Part shown: positions 44,374 to 53,391 of the stretch, piece by piece
Layout of the letters: the number at the start of each line of letters is the position of its first letter
Position numbering within the stretch: the first letter of the stretch is position 1
Source: JACVRW01 sp963820315
GTDB lineage: Bacteria > Actinomycetota > Thermoleophilia > Solirubrobacterales > Thermoleophilaceae
Direction: 5' to 3'
Assembly: GCA_963820315.1 (NCBI GenBank)
Contig: CAWFZK010000033.1
Coordinates: forward strand, 1-64,000
Length of the DNA stretch: 64,000 nt
Program-made: the position numbers and the translations under genes
Notes under the pieces: model-generated
Told to the model about the DNA's origin: nothing
What the model saw: only the letters and a program-made list of their open reading frames with translations
Database searches by the model: none

Positions 44374-45123
44374 CTACTTGACTGACTGGCTGAGCCAGTC
44401 CTCGAAGCGCGTCGGCCCGATGCGCGCGTCGTTGCCCGGGGTGAGGGAGCGGTCGTCCAGCTCGGCGCCGAAGTAACGGGCGTGAACGTCCGCCGTCACC
44501 TCGCGTGGGTCGTCGGTCGCGTTCAGAAGACGGCGGGCGAACTCGTCGAGGGGGAGCGCGTCCGGGCCCGCCAGCTCGACCGTGTCGTTCAGCGGCGCGC
44601 CGACCGCGACGTCGGCCAAGGTGCTGGCTACGTCATCGGCTGACAGGGGCTGAAAGAGGGCAGGCGACACCCGGACCGTGTTGCCGTCGGTGCCCGAATC
44701 GGCGATGCGGCCGATGAACTCGAAGAACTGCGTTGCGCGGACGATCGTGAAGGGGATCGGCCCGGCCTTCACCAGCTGCTCCTGGGCGACCTTTGCGCGG
44801 AGGTAGCCGCTGTCGGGCAGCCCGTCGGCACCGACGACCGAAAGGGCCACGTGGTGCCCCACGCCGGCCGCCGATTCGGCGGCGAGCAGGTTGCGCGATG
44901 ACGTCTCGAAGAAGTCGAGCACGGCCTGGTCCTCCCATGCGGGTGCGTTCGCCACGTCAACGACGACGTGGGCGCCCTCGAGGGCCTCGGCGAGGCCCTC
45001 ACCCGTGATGGAGTTGACGCCGGTGTTGGGAGCCGCCGCGAGCGGCTCCTGGCCGTCATTCCGCAGCTTCTCGACGAGCTTCGACCCGATCAGGCCGGTT
45101 CCGCCAATAACAACGATCTTCAT
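44374..45123 (-). CDS. NmrA-like NAD(P)-binding SDR family protein
   Basis: This 249-residue atypical SDR begins MKIVVIGGTGLIGSKLVEKL (GxxGxxG motif) and has the VALSVVGADGLPDSGYLRAK segment (the YxxxK position is YLRAK) plus FTIVRATQFFEFIGRI. Such proteins are often redox sensors or reductases of quinones or flavonoids. The upstream small gene is 22 nt away and the alpha/beta hydrolase is 40 nt downstream, so a three-gene operon is likely. The substrate is unknown. Confidence 0.82.
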   Translation of the reverse strand: MKIVVIGGTGLIGSKLVEKLRNDGQEPLAAAPNTGVNSITGEGLAEALEGAHVVVDVANAPAWEDQAVLDFFETSSRNLLAAESAAGVGHHVALSVVGADGLPDSGYLRAKVAQEQLVKAGPIPFTIVRATQFFEFIGRIADSGTDGNTVRVSPALFQPLSADDVASTLADVAVGAPLNDTVELAGPDALPLDEFARRLLNATDDPREVTADVHARYFGAELDDRSLTPGNDARIGPTRFEDWLSQSVK

Positions 45124-45145
45124 TGTGGTGCCTTTCGTCTGTGTG

Positions 45146-45274
45146 TCAGTAGAGGGCGAGGAGGCGGTCGCCCGACCAGAGCTCGGCCACGCCGAGCGAT
45201 GCCTCCTCGGGGCTGACGACGCTCACGTGGATCTCGTGCAGGACGGGCGAGAGCGACGGCGTTGCGTTTGTCAT
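45146..45274 (-). CDS. Small 42-residue protein, first gene of the SDR/hydrolase operon
   Basis: This short frame encodes MTNATPSLSPVLHEIHVSVV followed by SPEEASLGVAELWSGDRLLALY. It resembles the N-terminal part of small conserved actinobacterial proteins of unknown function, so it may be truncated. The case for a real gene is its position just downstream of the conserved 41-bp promoter element and 22 nt before the SDR. Codon composition is normal for this genome. Confidence 0.5.
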   Translation of the reverse strand: MTNATPSLSPVLHEIHVSVVSPEEASLGVAELWSGDRLLALY

Positions 45275-45298
45275 GCAGCGAGAATCCCGTAGACGGGG

Positions 45299-45339
45299 CG
45301 CCCTCGCATCGGCCAGCTGGCCAGCCTGACTGGCTGGTC
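45299..45339 (-). promoter_or_regulatory. 41-bp promoter/operator element, copy 1
   Basis: Read on the minus strand this element contains the near-palindrome GCCAGTCAGGCTGGC (45334-45320), then GCTGGCCGATGCGAGGGCG. It matches 38 of 41 positions with a second copy at 48975-49015, in the same orientation relative to the gene it precedes. It ends 24 nt before the ATG at 45274. A shared transcription factor, possibly the LuxR-type regulator encoded between the copies, is inferred. Confidence 0.6.
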
Positions 45340-45350
45340 GCGGGCCGTTC

Positions 45351-46136
45351 TCACTCCCGAAGCGAGGCGAGCTGCTCCTCGAAGCGACCCATCGCGGCGC
45401 CGAACAGGAGAGTTCCCCAGCTCACTCGGGCCACGCCCAGCGCGGCCAGCTCGGCAACCGACGGTGCCTGCGGCAGGCGTACGACGTTCACCGGGCCGCG
45501 GGCCTCCGAGGTGAAGCGGCGCAGCGCGTCCGTCTCCCAGAGAACGATCGGGAACACGCAGTCGACCCCGGCCTCGAGGTAGGCGTTCGCGCGCCGCAGC
45601 GCCTCGGGAACGAGCTCGTCCTGGGTTCCGGGTCCGGCGCCGGCGAGGAGAGGGCCCAGGAAGACGTCGATCCGGGCGTTGATCACGAGCGGGTAGCCGT
45701 TATCCGAAGCGGCCTGGCGAACCATCCTGAGCCACTCCGCGTGCCGGTCGAGATCGCGCAGGCCGCCGGCGGCGTAGTCACTGTCTTCGAGGTTGCAGCC
45801 GGCCGCGCCCATGCCGCGCAGCTCAGCCACCAGCTCGGCCGGCTCCATGCCGTAGCCGGCCTCGGCGTCGACCGTCACGGGCACCTCGACGCCTCCTGCG
45901 ATCCGCGCGGCGGCGGCGAGCATCTCGTCGCCCGGCGCACCCTCGTGGTCCGCATAGCCGAGTGCGGCGGCCACGCCGCCGCTGGTGGTGGCCACCACCG
46001 GAAACCCAGCCGCGACCACAGCTCTCGCGGTGGCCACGTCCCAGGCGTTCGGAAGCAGGAGGGGGTCGCCCGGGCGATGCAGCGACCGCAGCAGGTCGCA
46101 CCGGCTCTGGAGGTCTGGCGACTGTGATTGGGCCAT
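45351..46136 (-). CDS. Isocitrate lyase / PEP mutase superfamily enzyme
   Basis: This is a 261-residue TIM-barrel enzyme. Family motifs are PNAWDVATARAVVAAGFPVVATTSGG, VPVTVDAEAGYG with Mg-binding Asp and Glu, and GAAGCNLEDSD. NARIDVFLGPLLAG and DCVFPIVLWE follow. The close relatives include oxaloacetate decarboxylases and carboxyphosphonoenolpyruvate mutase-like enzymes; which reaction applies is unknown. TAGATT lies 6 nt before the ATG on the minus strand, a leaderless arrangement. It is divergent from the LuxR gene. Confidence 0.83.
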   Translation of the reverse strand: MAQSQSPDLQSRCDLLRSLHRPGDPLLLPNAWDVATARAVVAAGFPVVATTSGGVAAALGYADHEGAPGDEMLAAAARIAGGVEVPVTVDAEAGYGMEPAELVAELRGMGAAGCNLEDSDYAAGGLRDLDRHAEWLRMVRQAASDNGYPLVINARIDVFLGPLLAGAGPGTQDELVPEALRRANAYLEAGVDCVFPIVLWETDALRRFTSEARGPVNVVRLPQAPSVAELAALGVARVSWGTLLFGAAMGRFEEQLASLRE

Positions 46137-46215
46137 GTGAGGAATCTACGCCGCCGGATGCCATCCGAGTTGTGCACCACCGTGCGTCACGGGTCGGTTA
46201 GCGTTCTCCCGCGAG

Positions 46216-48973
46216 ATGGCCCTCCCTCTTGCGTCCGCGTTCCTTGATCGGACCAGCGAGCGCGAAGTACTCGACCGGCTACTGGCACACGTGCGCGAAG
46301 GTCAGAGCGCCGTGCTCGTCATGCGCGGCGAGGCAGGCATCGGAAAGACGGCGCTGCTCAGGCATCTCGCTCGACAGGCCTCGGGATTCCGTGTGGCGCA
46401 GGTCGCGGGCGTGGAGGCGGAGATGGAGCTCCCGTTCTCCGGGATCCATCAGCTCTGCGCGCCGGTGCTCGACAGGCTCGACGCGCTCCCGCCGCCCCAG
46501 CACAACGCGCTGAACGTCGCCTTGGGACTCGCACCGGGTGACGTGCCGGACCGGTTCCTGGTCGGTCTGGCCGTGCTTGGCCTGCTGTCTGCCGCGTCCG
46601 AGGAGCGCCCGCTGCTTTGTCTCGTGGAGGACGCTCACTGGCTCGACGCCGCCTCAGGAATGATCCTGGGATTTGTGGCGCGACGGCTCCAGGCGGACTC
46701 GGTCGCGATCGTGGCCACCATCCGCGAGCCGAGCACCAGGCACGACTTCGACGGTCTGCCCGAGCTGCGGCTACGTGGTCTCGCGGAGGAGGATGCGCGC
46801 ACCCTGCTCATGAGCGCCGTTCCGGGTCGGATCGACGACCGCGTCCGCGACCGCATCGTCGCGGAAACCCGCGGCAACCCGCTCGCTCTGCTCGACCTGC
46901 CGCGGAGCATGAGCGCAGCGGAGCTGACAGGCGGGTTCGAGCTTCTGCCTGCGACAGACCTCCCGCGGCATCTCGAGGAGCAGTATCACCAGCGCGCCGC
47001 TGAACTGCCGGAAACGACGCAGCGGCTCCTGCTACTGGCCGCGGCCGAGCCATTGGGTGACGCGACGCTCATCTGGCGCGCGGCTCAGGCGCTCGGCATA
47101 GACAAGAGCTCGCTCCCCCCGGCAGAAGACGCGCAGCTCGTGGAGGTCGGAGCCCGTGTCCGCTTCCGGCATCCGCTGGTGCGATCCGCGGTGTACCGGG
47201 CGGCGGCCTCTTCCGAGCGGCGCGATGCGCATCGGGCGCTGGCGGAGACGACCGATCGCGATACCGATCCCGATCGCAGGGCGTGGCATCGCGCTCACGC
47301 GGCGGTGGGTGTTGACGAGGCGGTCGCCGCCGAGTTGGAGCGCTCGGCCGACCGGGCGCGGTCCCGTGGGGGCGCCGCCGCGGCTGCGGCGTTCCTGGCG
47401 CGCGCGGCGGAGCTGACACCCGATCCCGCGGAGAGGGGCAGGCGGGCGCTGGCTGCCGCGCAGGCCAAGCTCGATGCTGCGGCAGCGGACGCGGCGCTCC
47501 AGTTGCTGGCGACCGCCGAGCTTGCCCCGCTCGACGAGCTCCAGCGCGCCCGGTTGGAGCGCTTACGCGCGGAGATCGCCTTCGCCCTCAACCGCGGCGG
47601 CGACGCTCCGGCGCTGTTGCTGCATGCCGCCCGGCGCCTCGAACCGCTCGACGCGGCGATGGCTCGCGAGACCCATCTCGAGGCGATGGCTTCGGCGCTG
47701 TTCGCCGGTCGCCTCGGCGACAAACCGAACGTCCGCGAGGTTGCCGACGCCGCTCAGGCGGCACCGGCGGCACCAGCAGCCGCCACGCGCGATCGACCTG
47801 CTCCTCGACGGGCTGGCGACAAGATTCACCGAGGGCTACTCGGCCGGTGTGCCGCTACTCCGGGAGGCGCTCGGCGCGTTCCGCGATGTGGAGGGATTGA
47901 CCCAGCACGACGTGCGTTGGCTGTGGCTGGCGTGTCGGCTCGCCCAGGATCTCTGGGACGACGAGCTCTGGCACGTGCTGGCCGCCCGCGGGGTGGGCGT
48001 CGCGCGCACCACGGGCGCGCTCAACCTGCTCCCGGGCATGGCCAACTACCTCGGCGCGTCCAACGTCCATTCCGGGGCATTCGCCGATGCCGCCGCGCGG
48101 ATCGAGGAGGTCGAGGCGATCACTCAGGCGACCGGGCTCCCGCCGCTCAAGTACGCGGCGTTGAACCTGGCCGCGTGGAGCGGCGACCTGGCGCGGGTGC
48201 AGGCGATCTCCGATGAAGCGCTGCCTCGTGCGATTGCGCGGGGCGAGGGCTCGGCGATCGGCGTGCTCTCGTGTATGACCGCGCGGCTGCACAATGGCCA
48301 CGGCCACTACGCCGAAGCGCTCGCTGCCTCGCAACGGGCGTGCGAATACGAGGACGTCATTGCGTACGGCTGGGCGCTCGTCGAGCTGATCGAGGCCGGC
48401 GTCCGCGTCGGCCGCCCCGACGAGGCCGCCCCGGCGCTCGAGCGCCTGAGTGAGCGAACGCAGGCGAGCGGCACCGATTGGGCGCTCGGCATCGAGGCCG
48501 GCTCGCGCGCACTGCTGAGCGACGCGCACGAGGCGGAGCCCCTCTACCGCGAGGCGCTCGAGCGGCTCGCCCGCACTCGTGGCGTGGTCCACCTTGCCCG
48601 CGCCCAGCTCCTGTACGGCGAATGGCTACGTCGCGAGAACCGGCGCGTGGACGCGCGCGAGCAACTCCGAGCCGCCCACCAGATGTTCAGCGAGATGGGG
48701 GCCGAGGGGTTTGCCGAGCGCGCCAGTCACGAACTCCTTGCCACGGGTGAGACCGCGCGGAAGCGCAGCGACGACGTGCGCTCTGTGCTCACGCCTCAGG
48801 AGGCACACATCGCGCGGCTCGCCAAGGAAGGTCTCTCCAACCCAGAGATCGGCGCACAGCTGTTCATCAGCCCCCGCACGGTTCAGTACCACCTGCGCAA
48901 GGTCTTTCAGAAGCTCGACATCACCTCGCGCAACCAGCTCAGCCGCGTCGCGGCCAGCGACCTCGCCGCCTAG
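46216..48973 (+). pseudogene. Large LuxR-family ATP-binding regulator (LAL type), frameshifted as given
   Basis: The N-terminal AAA/NACHT-like ATPase has a P-loop (RGEAGIGKTALLRHL) at about residues 36-50 and a Walker B (LLCLVEDAHWLD). The middle is a helical, TPR-like region. The C-terminal LuxR HTH is LTPQEAHIARLAKEGLSNPE followed by ISPRTVQYHLRKVFQKLD. The first frame is good to about 47780. The next frame continues PRAIDLLLDGLATRFTEGY to the stop. One extra base there would restore a protein of about 918 residues, the usual LAL size. It is flanked by two copies of a 41-bp promoter element that it may control. The inducer is unknown. Confidence 0.82.
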
Positions 48974-48974
48974 C

Positions 48975-49015
48975 GACTAGCCAGTCAGGCTGGCGTGCTG
49001 GCCGATGCGAGGGCG
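48975..49015 (+). promoter_or_regulatory. 41-bp promoter/operator element, copy 2
   Basis: GCCAGTCAGGCTGGC (48980-48994) followed by GCTGGCCGATGCGAGGGCG. It differs from the copy at 45299-45339 at only three positions and is oriented toward the small genes at 49041-49351. A GACCCT box (49029-49034) lies 6 nt before the ATG at 49041. Confidence 0.6.
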
Positions 49016-49040
49016 TGCCCCGCTGCGCGACCCTGCCGCC

Positions 49041-49085
49041 ATGCCGTACGCACCGCAGTCGAGCCAAAGGGTGGTGGATCAATGA
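49041..49085 (+). CDS. Possible 14-residue leader peptide coupled to the next gene
   Basis: ATG at 49041 opens a frame encoding MPYAPQSSQRVVDQ whose TGA overlaps the ATG at 49082 (ATGA). The -10-like GACCCT 6 nt upstream suggests the transcript starts at this ATG. The peptide may serve only to bring ribosomes to the downstream start. It is too short to judge by composition. Confidence 0.35.
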   Translation: MPYAPQSSQRVVDQ

Positions 49086-49351
49086 GTTACGCGACCGAAT
49101 GGACTGCCGTCCCCGTCTTTCTCGGGGCGCTTCTCCTCCTACTCGTGCCGGGTTTCGCCCTGATCGCGGTCATCGTGGTCGCGCTGATCGCGGTCGCGGC
49201 CCTCGTCGCGCTCGCCGGGGCGATCCTCGTGTCGCCCTATCTGCTCGTGCGCACTGTCCGTCGCCGCCTCGCGGAGCGGCATGAGTCAAGCGCAGGCGCT
49301 GTGCCGCTCGCCACGGCGATCGCCCATCCCGCGAGCGCCGGCAACCGCTGA
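49082..49351 (+). CDS. Small membrane protein
   Basis: This 89-residue protein is almost entirely a hydrophobic helical hairpin: VFLGALLLLLVPGFALIAVIVVALIAVAALVALAGAILVSPYLLV is interrupted only by one Pro-Gly turn, then basic residues VRTVRRRLAERHES. Probably two transmembrane helices with a cytosolic basic tail. GGTGGTGGA precedes the ATG. The function is unknown. It lies under copy 2 of the 41-bp promoter element. Confidence 0.6.
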   Translation: MSYATEWTAVPVFLGALLLLLVPGFALIAVIVVALIAVAALVALAGAILVSPYLLVRTVRRRLAERHESSAGAVPLATAIAHPASAGNR

Positions 49352-49412
49352 ACCAACCACTGGGGATCCGTCGTAGAGGAGGCCGGCATGCGGGGCGTCG
49401 TACCCTGAGGTC

Positions 49413-50786
49413 ATGGCCACCAAGACCGCACAGCTCCCGGTCGAGTCCGGCCGCGGAAGTTGCCTCGCGCCCTCTCGCTCCACCGACGCGCCACTCGATG
49501 ACGCAGCTGAGAGGTACGAGCGGCTGTTCCCGGATCTGCCCCCCATCCCGGTGGATGAGGAGCGGCTGCTGGAGCTGGCGGGCCCGGGGAGCATCTGCGA
49601 CGCGGGTGACGGCTGCCCCGACGCCGTCGGGGTCGCCGCGGGCTGGCCGTTCTTCGGCCAGCTGGTCGCGCACGACATCACGGCCGACCGGAGCCCGCTG
49701 GCGCACCGAGCGGCAGGTGAACGCACCGAGAACTTCCGCAGGCCGCGCGCCAACCTCGAAGCCATCTACGGAGACGGCCCGATCGGCCACCCTTTCCTGT
49801 ATCAGCGTGACGATCCGGCCAAGCTGCTGCTCGGCCGAAACGATGCGGGTGATGAGGCCGACGTGCCGCGCAACAGCGAGGGCATCGCGCTGATCGGCGA
49901 TCCGCGCAATGACACCCACATCTTCGTCTCGCAACTCCACCTGGCGATGCTGGGCCTGCACAACTGCGTGGTCGACCACCTCAGGCGCAAGGCGAAAACA
50001 CCGGAGCCGGCGATCTTCGAGGAGGCACGTCGCCTGGTCTCCTGGCTGTACCAGTGGGTGATCGTCAACGACTACCTCCCCCGCTTGGTGGGCCAGGAGC
50101 TCATCGCCGAGATCCAGAGCGAGGGCCCTCGGCACTACCGGCCGGGTCGCTCCCCGCGGATACCGCTCGAGTTCGCGGACGCCGCCTTCCGCTACGGCCA
50201 CAGCCAGGTTCGCGACGCCTTCGAGCTCAACTCGCGGTCGGGGGCTCTGCGCCTCTTCCCGGATCTGCTCGGCTTCCGGCCGGTCCCCGCCGAGCGCGCC
50301 ATCGACTGGGATCGGCTGTTCGACGTCCCCGGCCGACCCCCGGCGCAGCGCGCGAAGTTGATCGACGGCACGCTGGCGTCCTCGCTGATCGCGCTCCCGC
50401 AAGCGATCACGGGCGAGGTCGAGGCCGAGGCCCATCGCTCGCTCGCCGGCCGCGACCTCCAACGCGGTCACGCATACGGCCTTCCCTCCGGGGAGAGCGT
50501 CGCGCGCGCGATGGGCGAGACGCCGCTCAGCCCCGACGAGACAACGCTCGGTCCCGCCGGATGGAGCGAGACTCCGCTCTGGCTCTACGTCCTGAGCGAG
50601 GCCAAGCACAGAGGCGACGGCGAACGCCTCGGACCCGTGGGCGGCCGGATCGTGGCCGAGGTGCTGATCGGGATCATCGACGCCGACCCCGCCTCGTACC
50701 GCTCGCGTCAGCCCGACTGGACTCCTCCGCTGCCCGCGCGCGGCGAACGCTTCGGGCTCGCGGACATGCTGATTCCCATCACCTGA
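49413..50786 (+). CDS. Animal-type heme peroxidase family protein
   Basis: This 457-residue protein belongs to the peroxidase-cyclooxygenase superfamily. The distal His-Asp pair is in FFGQLVAHDITADRSPL. DPRNDTHIFVSQLHLAMLGLHN, YQWVIVNDYLPRLVGQELI and the proximal-His segment FADAAFRYGHSQVRDAF are the other hallmarks. It should use hydrogen peroxide to oxidise halides, thiocyanate or organic substrates. No signal peptide is seen, so it is probably cytosolic, as in many bacterial members. TACCCT 6 nt before the ATG indicates a leaderless transcript. A strong terminator follows the stop directly. Confidence 0.88.
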   Translation: MATKTAQLPVESGRGSCLAPSRSTDAPLDDAAERYERLFPDLPPIPVDEERLLELAGPGSICDAGDGCPDAVGVAAGWPFFGQLVAHDITADRSPLAHRAAGERTENFRRPRANLEAIYGDGPIGHPFLYQRDDPAKLLLGRNDAGDEADVPRNSEGIALIGDPRNDTHIFVSQLHLAMLGLHNCVVDHLRRKAKTPEPAIFEEARRLVSWLYQWVIVNDYLPRLVGQELIAEIQSEGPRHYRPGRSPRIPLEFADAAFRYGHSQVRDAFELNSRSGALRLFPDLLGFRPVPAERAIDWDRLFDVPGRPPAQRAKLIDGTLASSLIALPQAITGEVEAEAHRSLAGRDLQRGHAYGLPSGESVARAMGETPLSPDETTLGPAGWSETPLWLYVLSEAKHRGDGERLGPVGGRIVAEVLIGIIDADPASYRSRQPDWTPPLPARGERFGLADMLIPIT

Positions 50787-50821
50787 CTGGAGACCCCGCG
50801 GAGGGAGCGCGGGGCCTCCAG
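50787..50821. terminator. Bidirectional terminator hairpin after the heme peroxidase gene
   Basis: CTGGAGACCCCGCG (50787-50800) pairs with CGCGGGGCCTCCAG (50808-50821) with a single A-C mismatch and a 7-nt loop. It separates the convergent peroxidase gene and the VOC operon. Confidence 0.7.
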
Positions 50822-50833
50822 TGCGCGGGAGGG

Positions 50834-51040
50834 TCAGGCTGGCGAGACGACGACCTGCTTGACGTCCGCCATGTAGCGCCCAGCGGCAGCGGAGGCCTCA
50901 TCCGGGGTGCTGCCGCCCTGGCGGGCGTTCATGTACGCGGCGTACCAGTCCCACCAGTCATGGGGTGGGGCGACCGCCTCGAACTCGCCGTGGCGAAGGG
51001 CGGTCTCGTGCAGGAGCTGTGCGAGGTCCGCAACGTCCAT
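50834..51040 (-). CDS. Small conserved hypothetical protein, last gene of the VOC operon
   Basis: This 68-residue protein (MDVADLAQLLHETALRHGEF, with PPHDWWDWYAAYMNARQGG and a helical tail) is rich in Trp and His near its centre. The pattern resembles a small family often found beside VOC proteins in actinobacteria, with no known function. It starts 3 nt after the VOC gene stop and ends by the terminator at 50787-50821. Confidence 0.6.
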   Translation of the reverse strand: MDVADLAQLLHETALRHGEFEAVAPPHDWWDWYAAYMNARQGGSTPDEASAAAGRYMADVKQVVVSPA

Positions 51041-51043
51041 CGC

Positions 51044-51523
51044 TCACACCCTCCCCGGGAGCCGCTCGGTGATCTCCTGGAGCTGCCAGGTGTTGCCGTC
51101 CGGGTCCGCGAAGGACGCCCGGCTGAGGTACGAGCGGCGCTCCGGGTCGACGCCCGGGTGCCGGCCTTCGCCGGGCACGGCGTGCCAGATCTCACTGACG
51201 TCGGCGCCGCGGCTGATCAGCTCGGCACGGGCGGCCTCGATGTCCTCGACGATCAGCAACAGGCCCTCCAGCGGCTCCGTCATCCTGTTCGTGCCCTTCC
51301 CGAACTGGATCGAGGCGGGCGAGCCGGGCGGGGTGAACTGCACACCGCGTGTGTCCGGCGTGGGCTTGAAATCGATGTCGAGACGCCACCCGAGGCGCTG
51401 GTAGAAGGCCTTCGCCCGGTCGACGTCGGTGACCGGCAGCGTCGTGACCTCTAACCGGAGCGGGACGGTCGAGACCTCCGACGCCTCCGCCGCCGTGCTT
51501 TCGTCAAGCTGCGTTGTGTTCAT
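51044..51523 (-). CDS. VOC superfamily (glyoxalase-like) protein
   Basis: This 159-residue protein has the VOC fold: LRLEVTTLPVTDVDRAKAFYQRLGW for the first repeat and EGLLLIVEDIEAARAELISRGADV for the second, ending SRASFADPDGNTWQLQEI with the metal-ligand Glu position. The first 24 residues are a low-complexity acidic extension. Its ATG overlaps the enoyl-CoA hydratase stop (ATGA). The substrate is unknown. Confidence 0.85.
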   Translation of the reverse strand: MNTTQLDESTAAEASEVSTVPLRLEVTTLPVTDVDRAKAFYQRLGWRLDIDFKPTPDTRGVQFTPPGSPASIQFGKGTNRMTEPLEGLLLIVEDIEAARAELISRGADVSEIWHAVPGEGRHPGVDPERRSYLSRASFADPDGNTWQLQEITERLPGRV

Positions 51524-52365
51524 CGTTGACCTCCGTTCGGTCGGGTGTTTGGGCTGTTTGTGGCCAGCATCGAAGCGAGATCCAGCTCCGCTTCCCGGGT
51601 CTGGAGGCCGCGCCCAAGCGCGGCTTTCAGCAGGCCCTGCGCCTCCGGTTCGGCCACCGCCTGGGCAAAGAGGTCGGAATCGCGACGGAACTCGTCGGCC
51701 GGCGCGAGCGCGATTGCATTGACGCGGTCCTTGACCACCGCACGGCCGGCGGCGGGGAACGCGGCGATTCGATGTGCGAGCGCTCTGACGAAATCGCCAA
51801 GCTCGTCGGCCGGCAGGGCTCGATTGACCCAGCCGTACCGTTCAGCCAGGTCCGCGTCGTAGTCGTCCGCACTCAGCATCACCTCGAGCGTTCGCGAGCG
51901 CCCCAGGAGACGCGCGAGGTGCTGGGTGGCGCCCCCACCCGGGAGCACGCCGAACGCCGGCTCGAACTGACTGAAGATCGCCGACTCTCGCGCCGCGAAG
52001 CGCATGTCGGTCGCCAGCACGAGCTCGCTCCCGACTCCGCGCACGCGACCCTCGATCTGAGCGATGGTGACCAGGCGGCTCTCACTCAGATAGTGGAACA
52101 GCATGGCAATCGACGGCTCGCCCGTCAGCCTCGACGCCTCAGCCCGGTACTCCTTGATCCGCGTTATGTCGACATGGGAGATGAAGTAGTCGGGGTCGGC
52201 GCTCCCCAGCACGAGCACCTGGACGGCGTCGTCGCCCTCGGCGTCCTGAATCAGAGAGACCAGGTCGCGCACCAGCTCGGGCGTCAGGAGATTCATCGGG
52301 GGCGCGTCGATCTCCACGAACAGAACGGGCCCTTCGTCGTGCACCTTCAGTGTCTCGAGGACCAT
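51520..52365 (-). CDS. Enoyl-CoA hydratase/isomerase family protein
   Basis: This 281-residue crotonase-fold protein has LFVEIDAPPMNLLTPELVRDLVSLI, IAQIEGRVRGVGSELVLATDMRFA (oxyanion hole) and FSQFEPAFGVLPGGGATQHLARLLG. A Glu equivalent to Glu144 of rat hydratase is in FEPAFG, but the second catalytic Glu position is not obvious. So the reaction is uncertain. AAAGGAGATCC precedes the ATG at 52365. It heads an operon with two small genes. Confidence 0.82.
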   Translation of the reverse strand: MVLETLKVHDEGPVLFVEIDAPPMNLLTPELVRDLVSLIQDAEGDDAVQVLVLGSADPDYFISHVDITRIKEYRAEASRLTGEPSIAMLFHYLSESRLVTIAQIEGRVRGVGSELVLATDMRFAARESAIFSQFEPAFGVLPGGGATQHLARLLGRSRTLEVMLSADDYDADLAERYGWVNRALPADELGDFVRALAHRIAAFPAAGRAVVKDRVNAIALAPADEFRRDSDLFAQAVAEPEAQGLLKAALGRGLQTREAELDLASMLATNSPNTRPNGGQR

Positions 52366-52497
52366 CGGATCTCCTTTCCGATGCATCAGCATGCGCTTCT
52401 TGCCCGCGCTTTGCGCCCGTGAGGACCCTGGTCTGTCACCGGCGAAGTTGCCAACCCGGCGGGCCCTCCCTAGGGTGGGCAGCGGCCATGGCGACCG

Positions 52498-53385
52498 ATG
52501 AGCGACCTCGCGAGCGCGCTCGCCCGGGCTGAGGCGCAGGTCGCGGCGGTACGCGACGAGCCGGCGGCGCGCCTTGCATTGATGGGGCGGGTCTTTCACG
52601 GGCCGACGGGCCACGCACCGCGACATCTCCCGTTCCGGCGGGCAGCGTTGTCGTTCATGCACTGGCAGGCGCGCCGGGGTGTGCTCAACGCGCTCGACGC
52701 GACGCCCCCGGGGAGCGTGTGGTGGCGGGCGATCAACGAGCGGCTGCTGCGCGACGGGTGCGAAACGATCGGGCTACTGGGCGAATTGCCCGGCGAGCCC
52801 TCGTCGCAGGCCGTGCGGCTCTGGCTGGAGTTCGGCGCGAGGCCGACCGGTCGCAACTGGTATCGAGCGCACAACGCGAGCATCGTCGGCGCCTACTTGC
52901 AGCACCGGGAGCTCGCCGAAGCGGAGAGCGCGCCGGAGCGCTTCTTCATGAACGTGGCGCTCGCACGCGTGCTGTATGCGCATGCATTGAATGCGGCGCC
53001 GCGGCTGGCGCTGGGGCGATTGGCTCCGGTCGGTCGCCTGGTCGGCGACCCGCGGCTCGGGATGGCGGGAGCGTTTCTCTCACTCGGGCGCGTGCTCCCG
53101 GACCGCTATCCACTCGAGCTCGACGTCGAGCGCTACATCGCTGCCGAGCAACGGCTCGGCCGGGTGCTCGACTACGCGGTGATCGTGCCGCGCCTCCAGC
53201 TTCTCTATGAGTGGTCCGCCGATGAGCTGGCCGAACCGCGCGTGCTCGAGCTCGTTCGCGACGGCAATCCGATCTACGCCTGGCCCTTCGAGGAGCGGCA
53301 CGTGTGGCGCGAGCGGCGCATGCCGTCCGCAGCGCGCGCGCTTGCACACGTCACACGCCCGTCGAGCCTCAGCGCCGGCGAGTGA
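52498..53385 (+). CDS. Conserved hypothetical protein
   Basis: This 295-residue soluble protein has no recognised motif. It contains a Trp/His-rich segment near the N-terminus (FRRAALSFMHWQARRG), then LWLEFGARPTGRNWYRAHNASIVGAYLQ, and an alpha-helical C-terminal half. Asn, Trp and His are concentrated in one region, which hints at a metal- or cofactor-binding pocket. The start at ATG 52498 is uncertain, since an out-of-frame ATG lies 10 nt earlier beside a TAGGGT box. It is convergent with the AraC gene. Confidence 0.5.
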   Translation: MSDLASALARAEAQVAAVRDEPAARLALMGRVFHGPTGHAPRHLPFRRAALSFMHWQARRGVLNALDATPPGSVWWRAINERLLRDGCETIGLLGELPGEPSSQAVRLWLEFGARPTGRNWYRAHNASIVGAYLQHRELAEAESAPERFFMNVALARVLYAHALNAAPRLALGRLAPVGRLVGDPRLGMAGAFLSLGRVLPDRYPLELDVERYIAAEQRLGRVLDYAVIVPRLQLLYEWSADELAEPRVLELVRDGNPIYAWPFEERHVWRERRMPSAARALAHVTRPSSLSAGE

Positions 53386-53391
53386 GGTCGC

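Noticed and set aside
44382..44402. GACTGACTGGCTGAGCCAGT as a third copy of the 41-bp promoter element
   Set aside because: Only the short TGACTGGCTG core is shared, and it lies inside the coding end of the NmrA-like gene.
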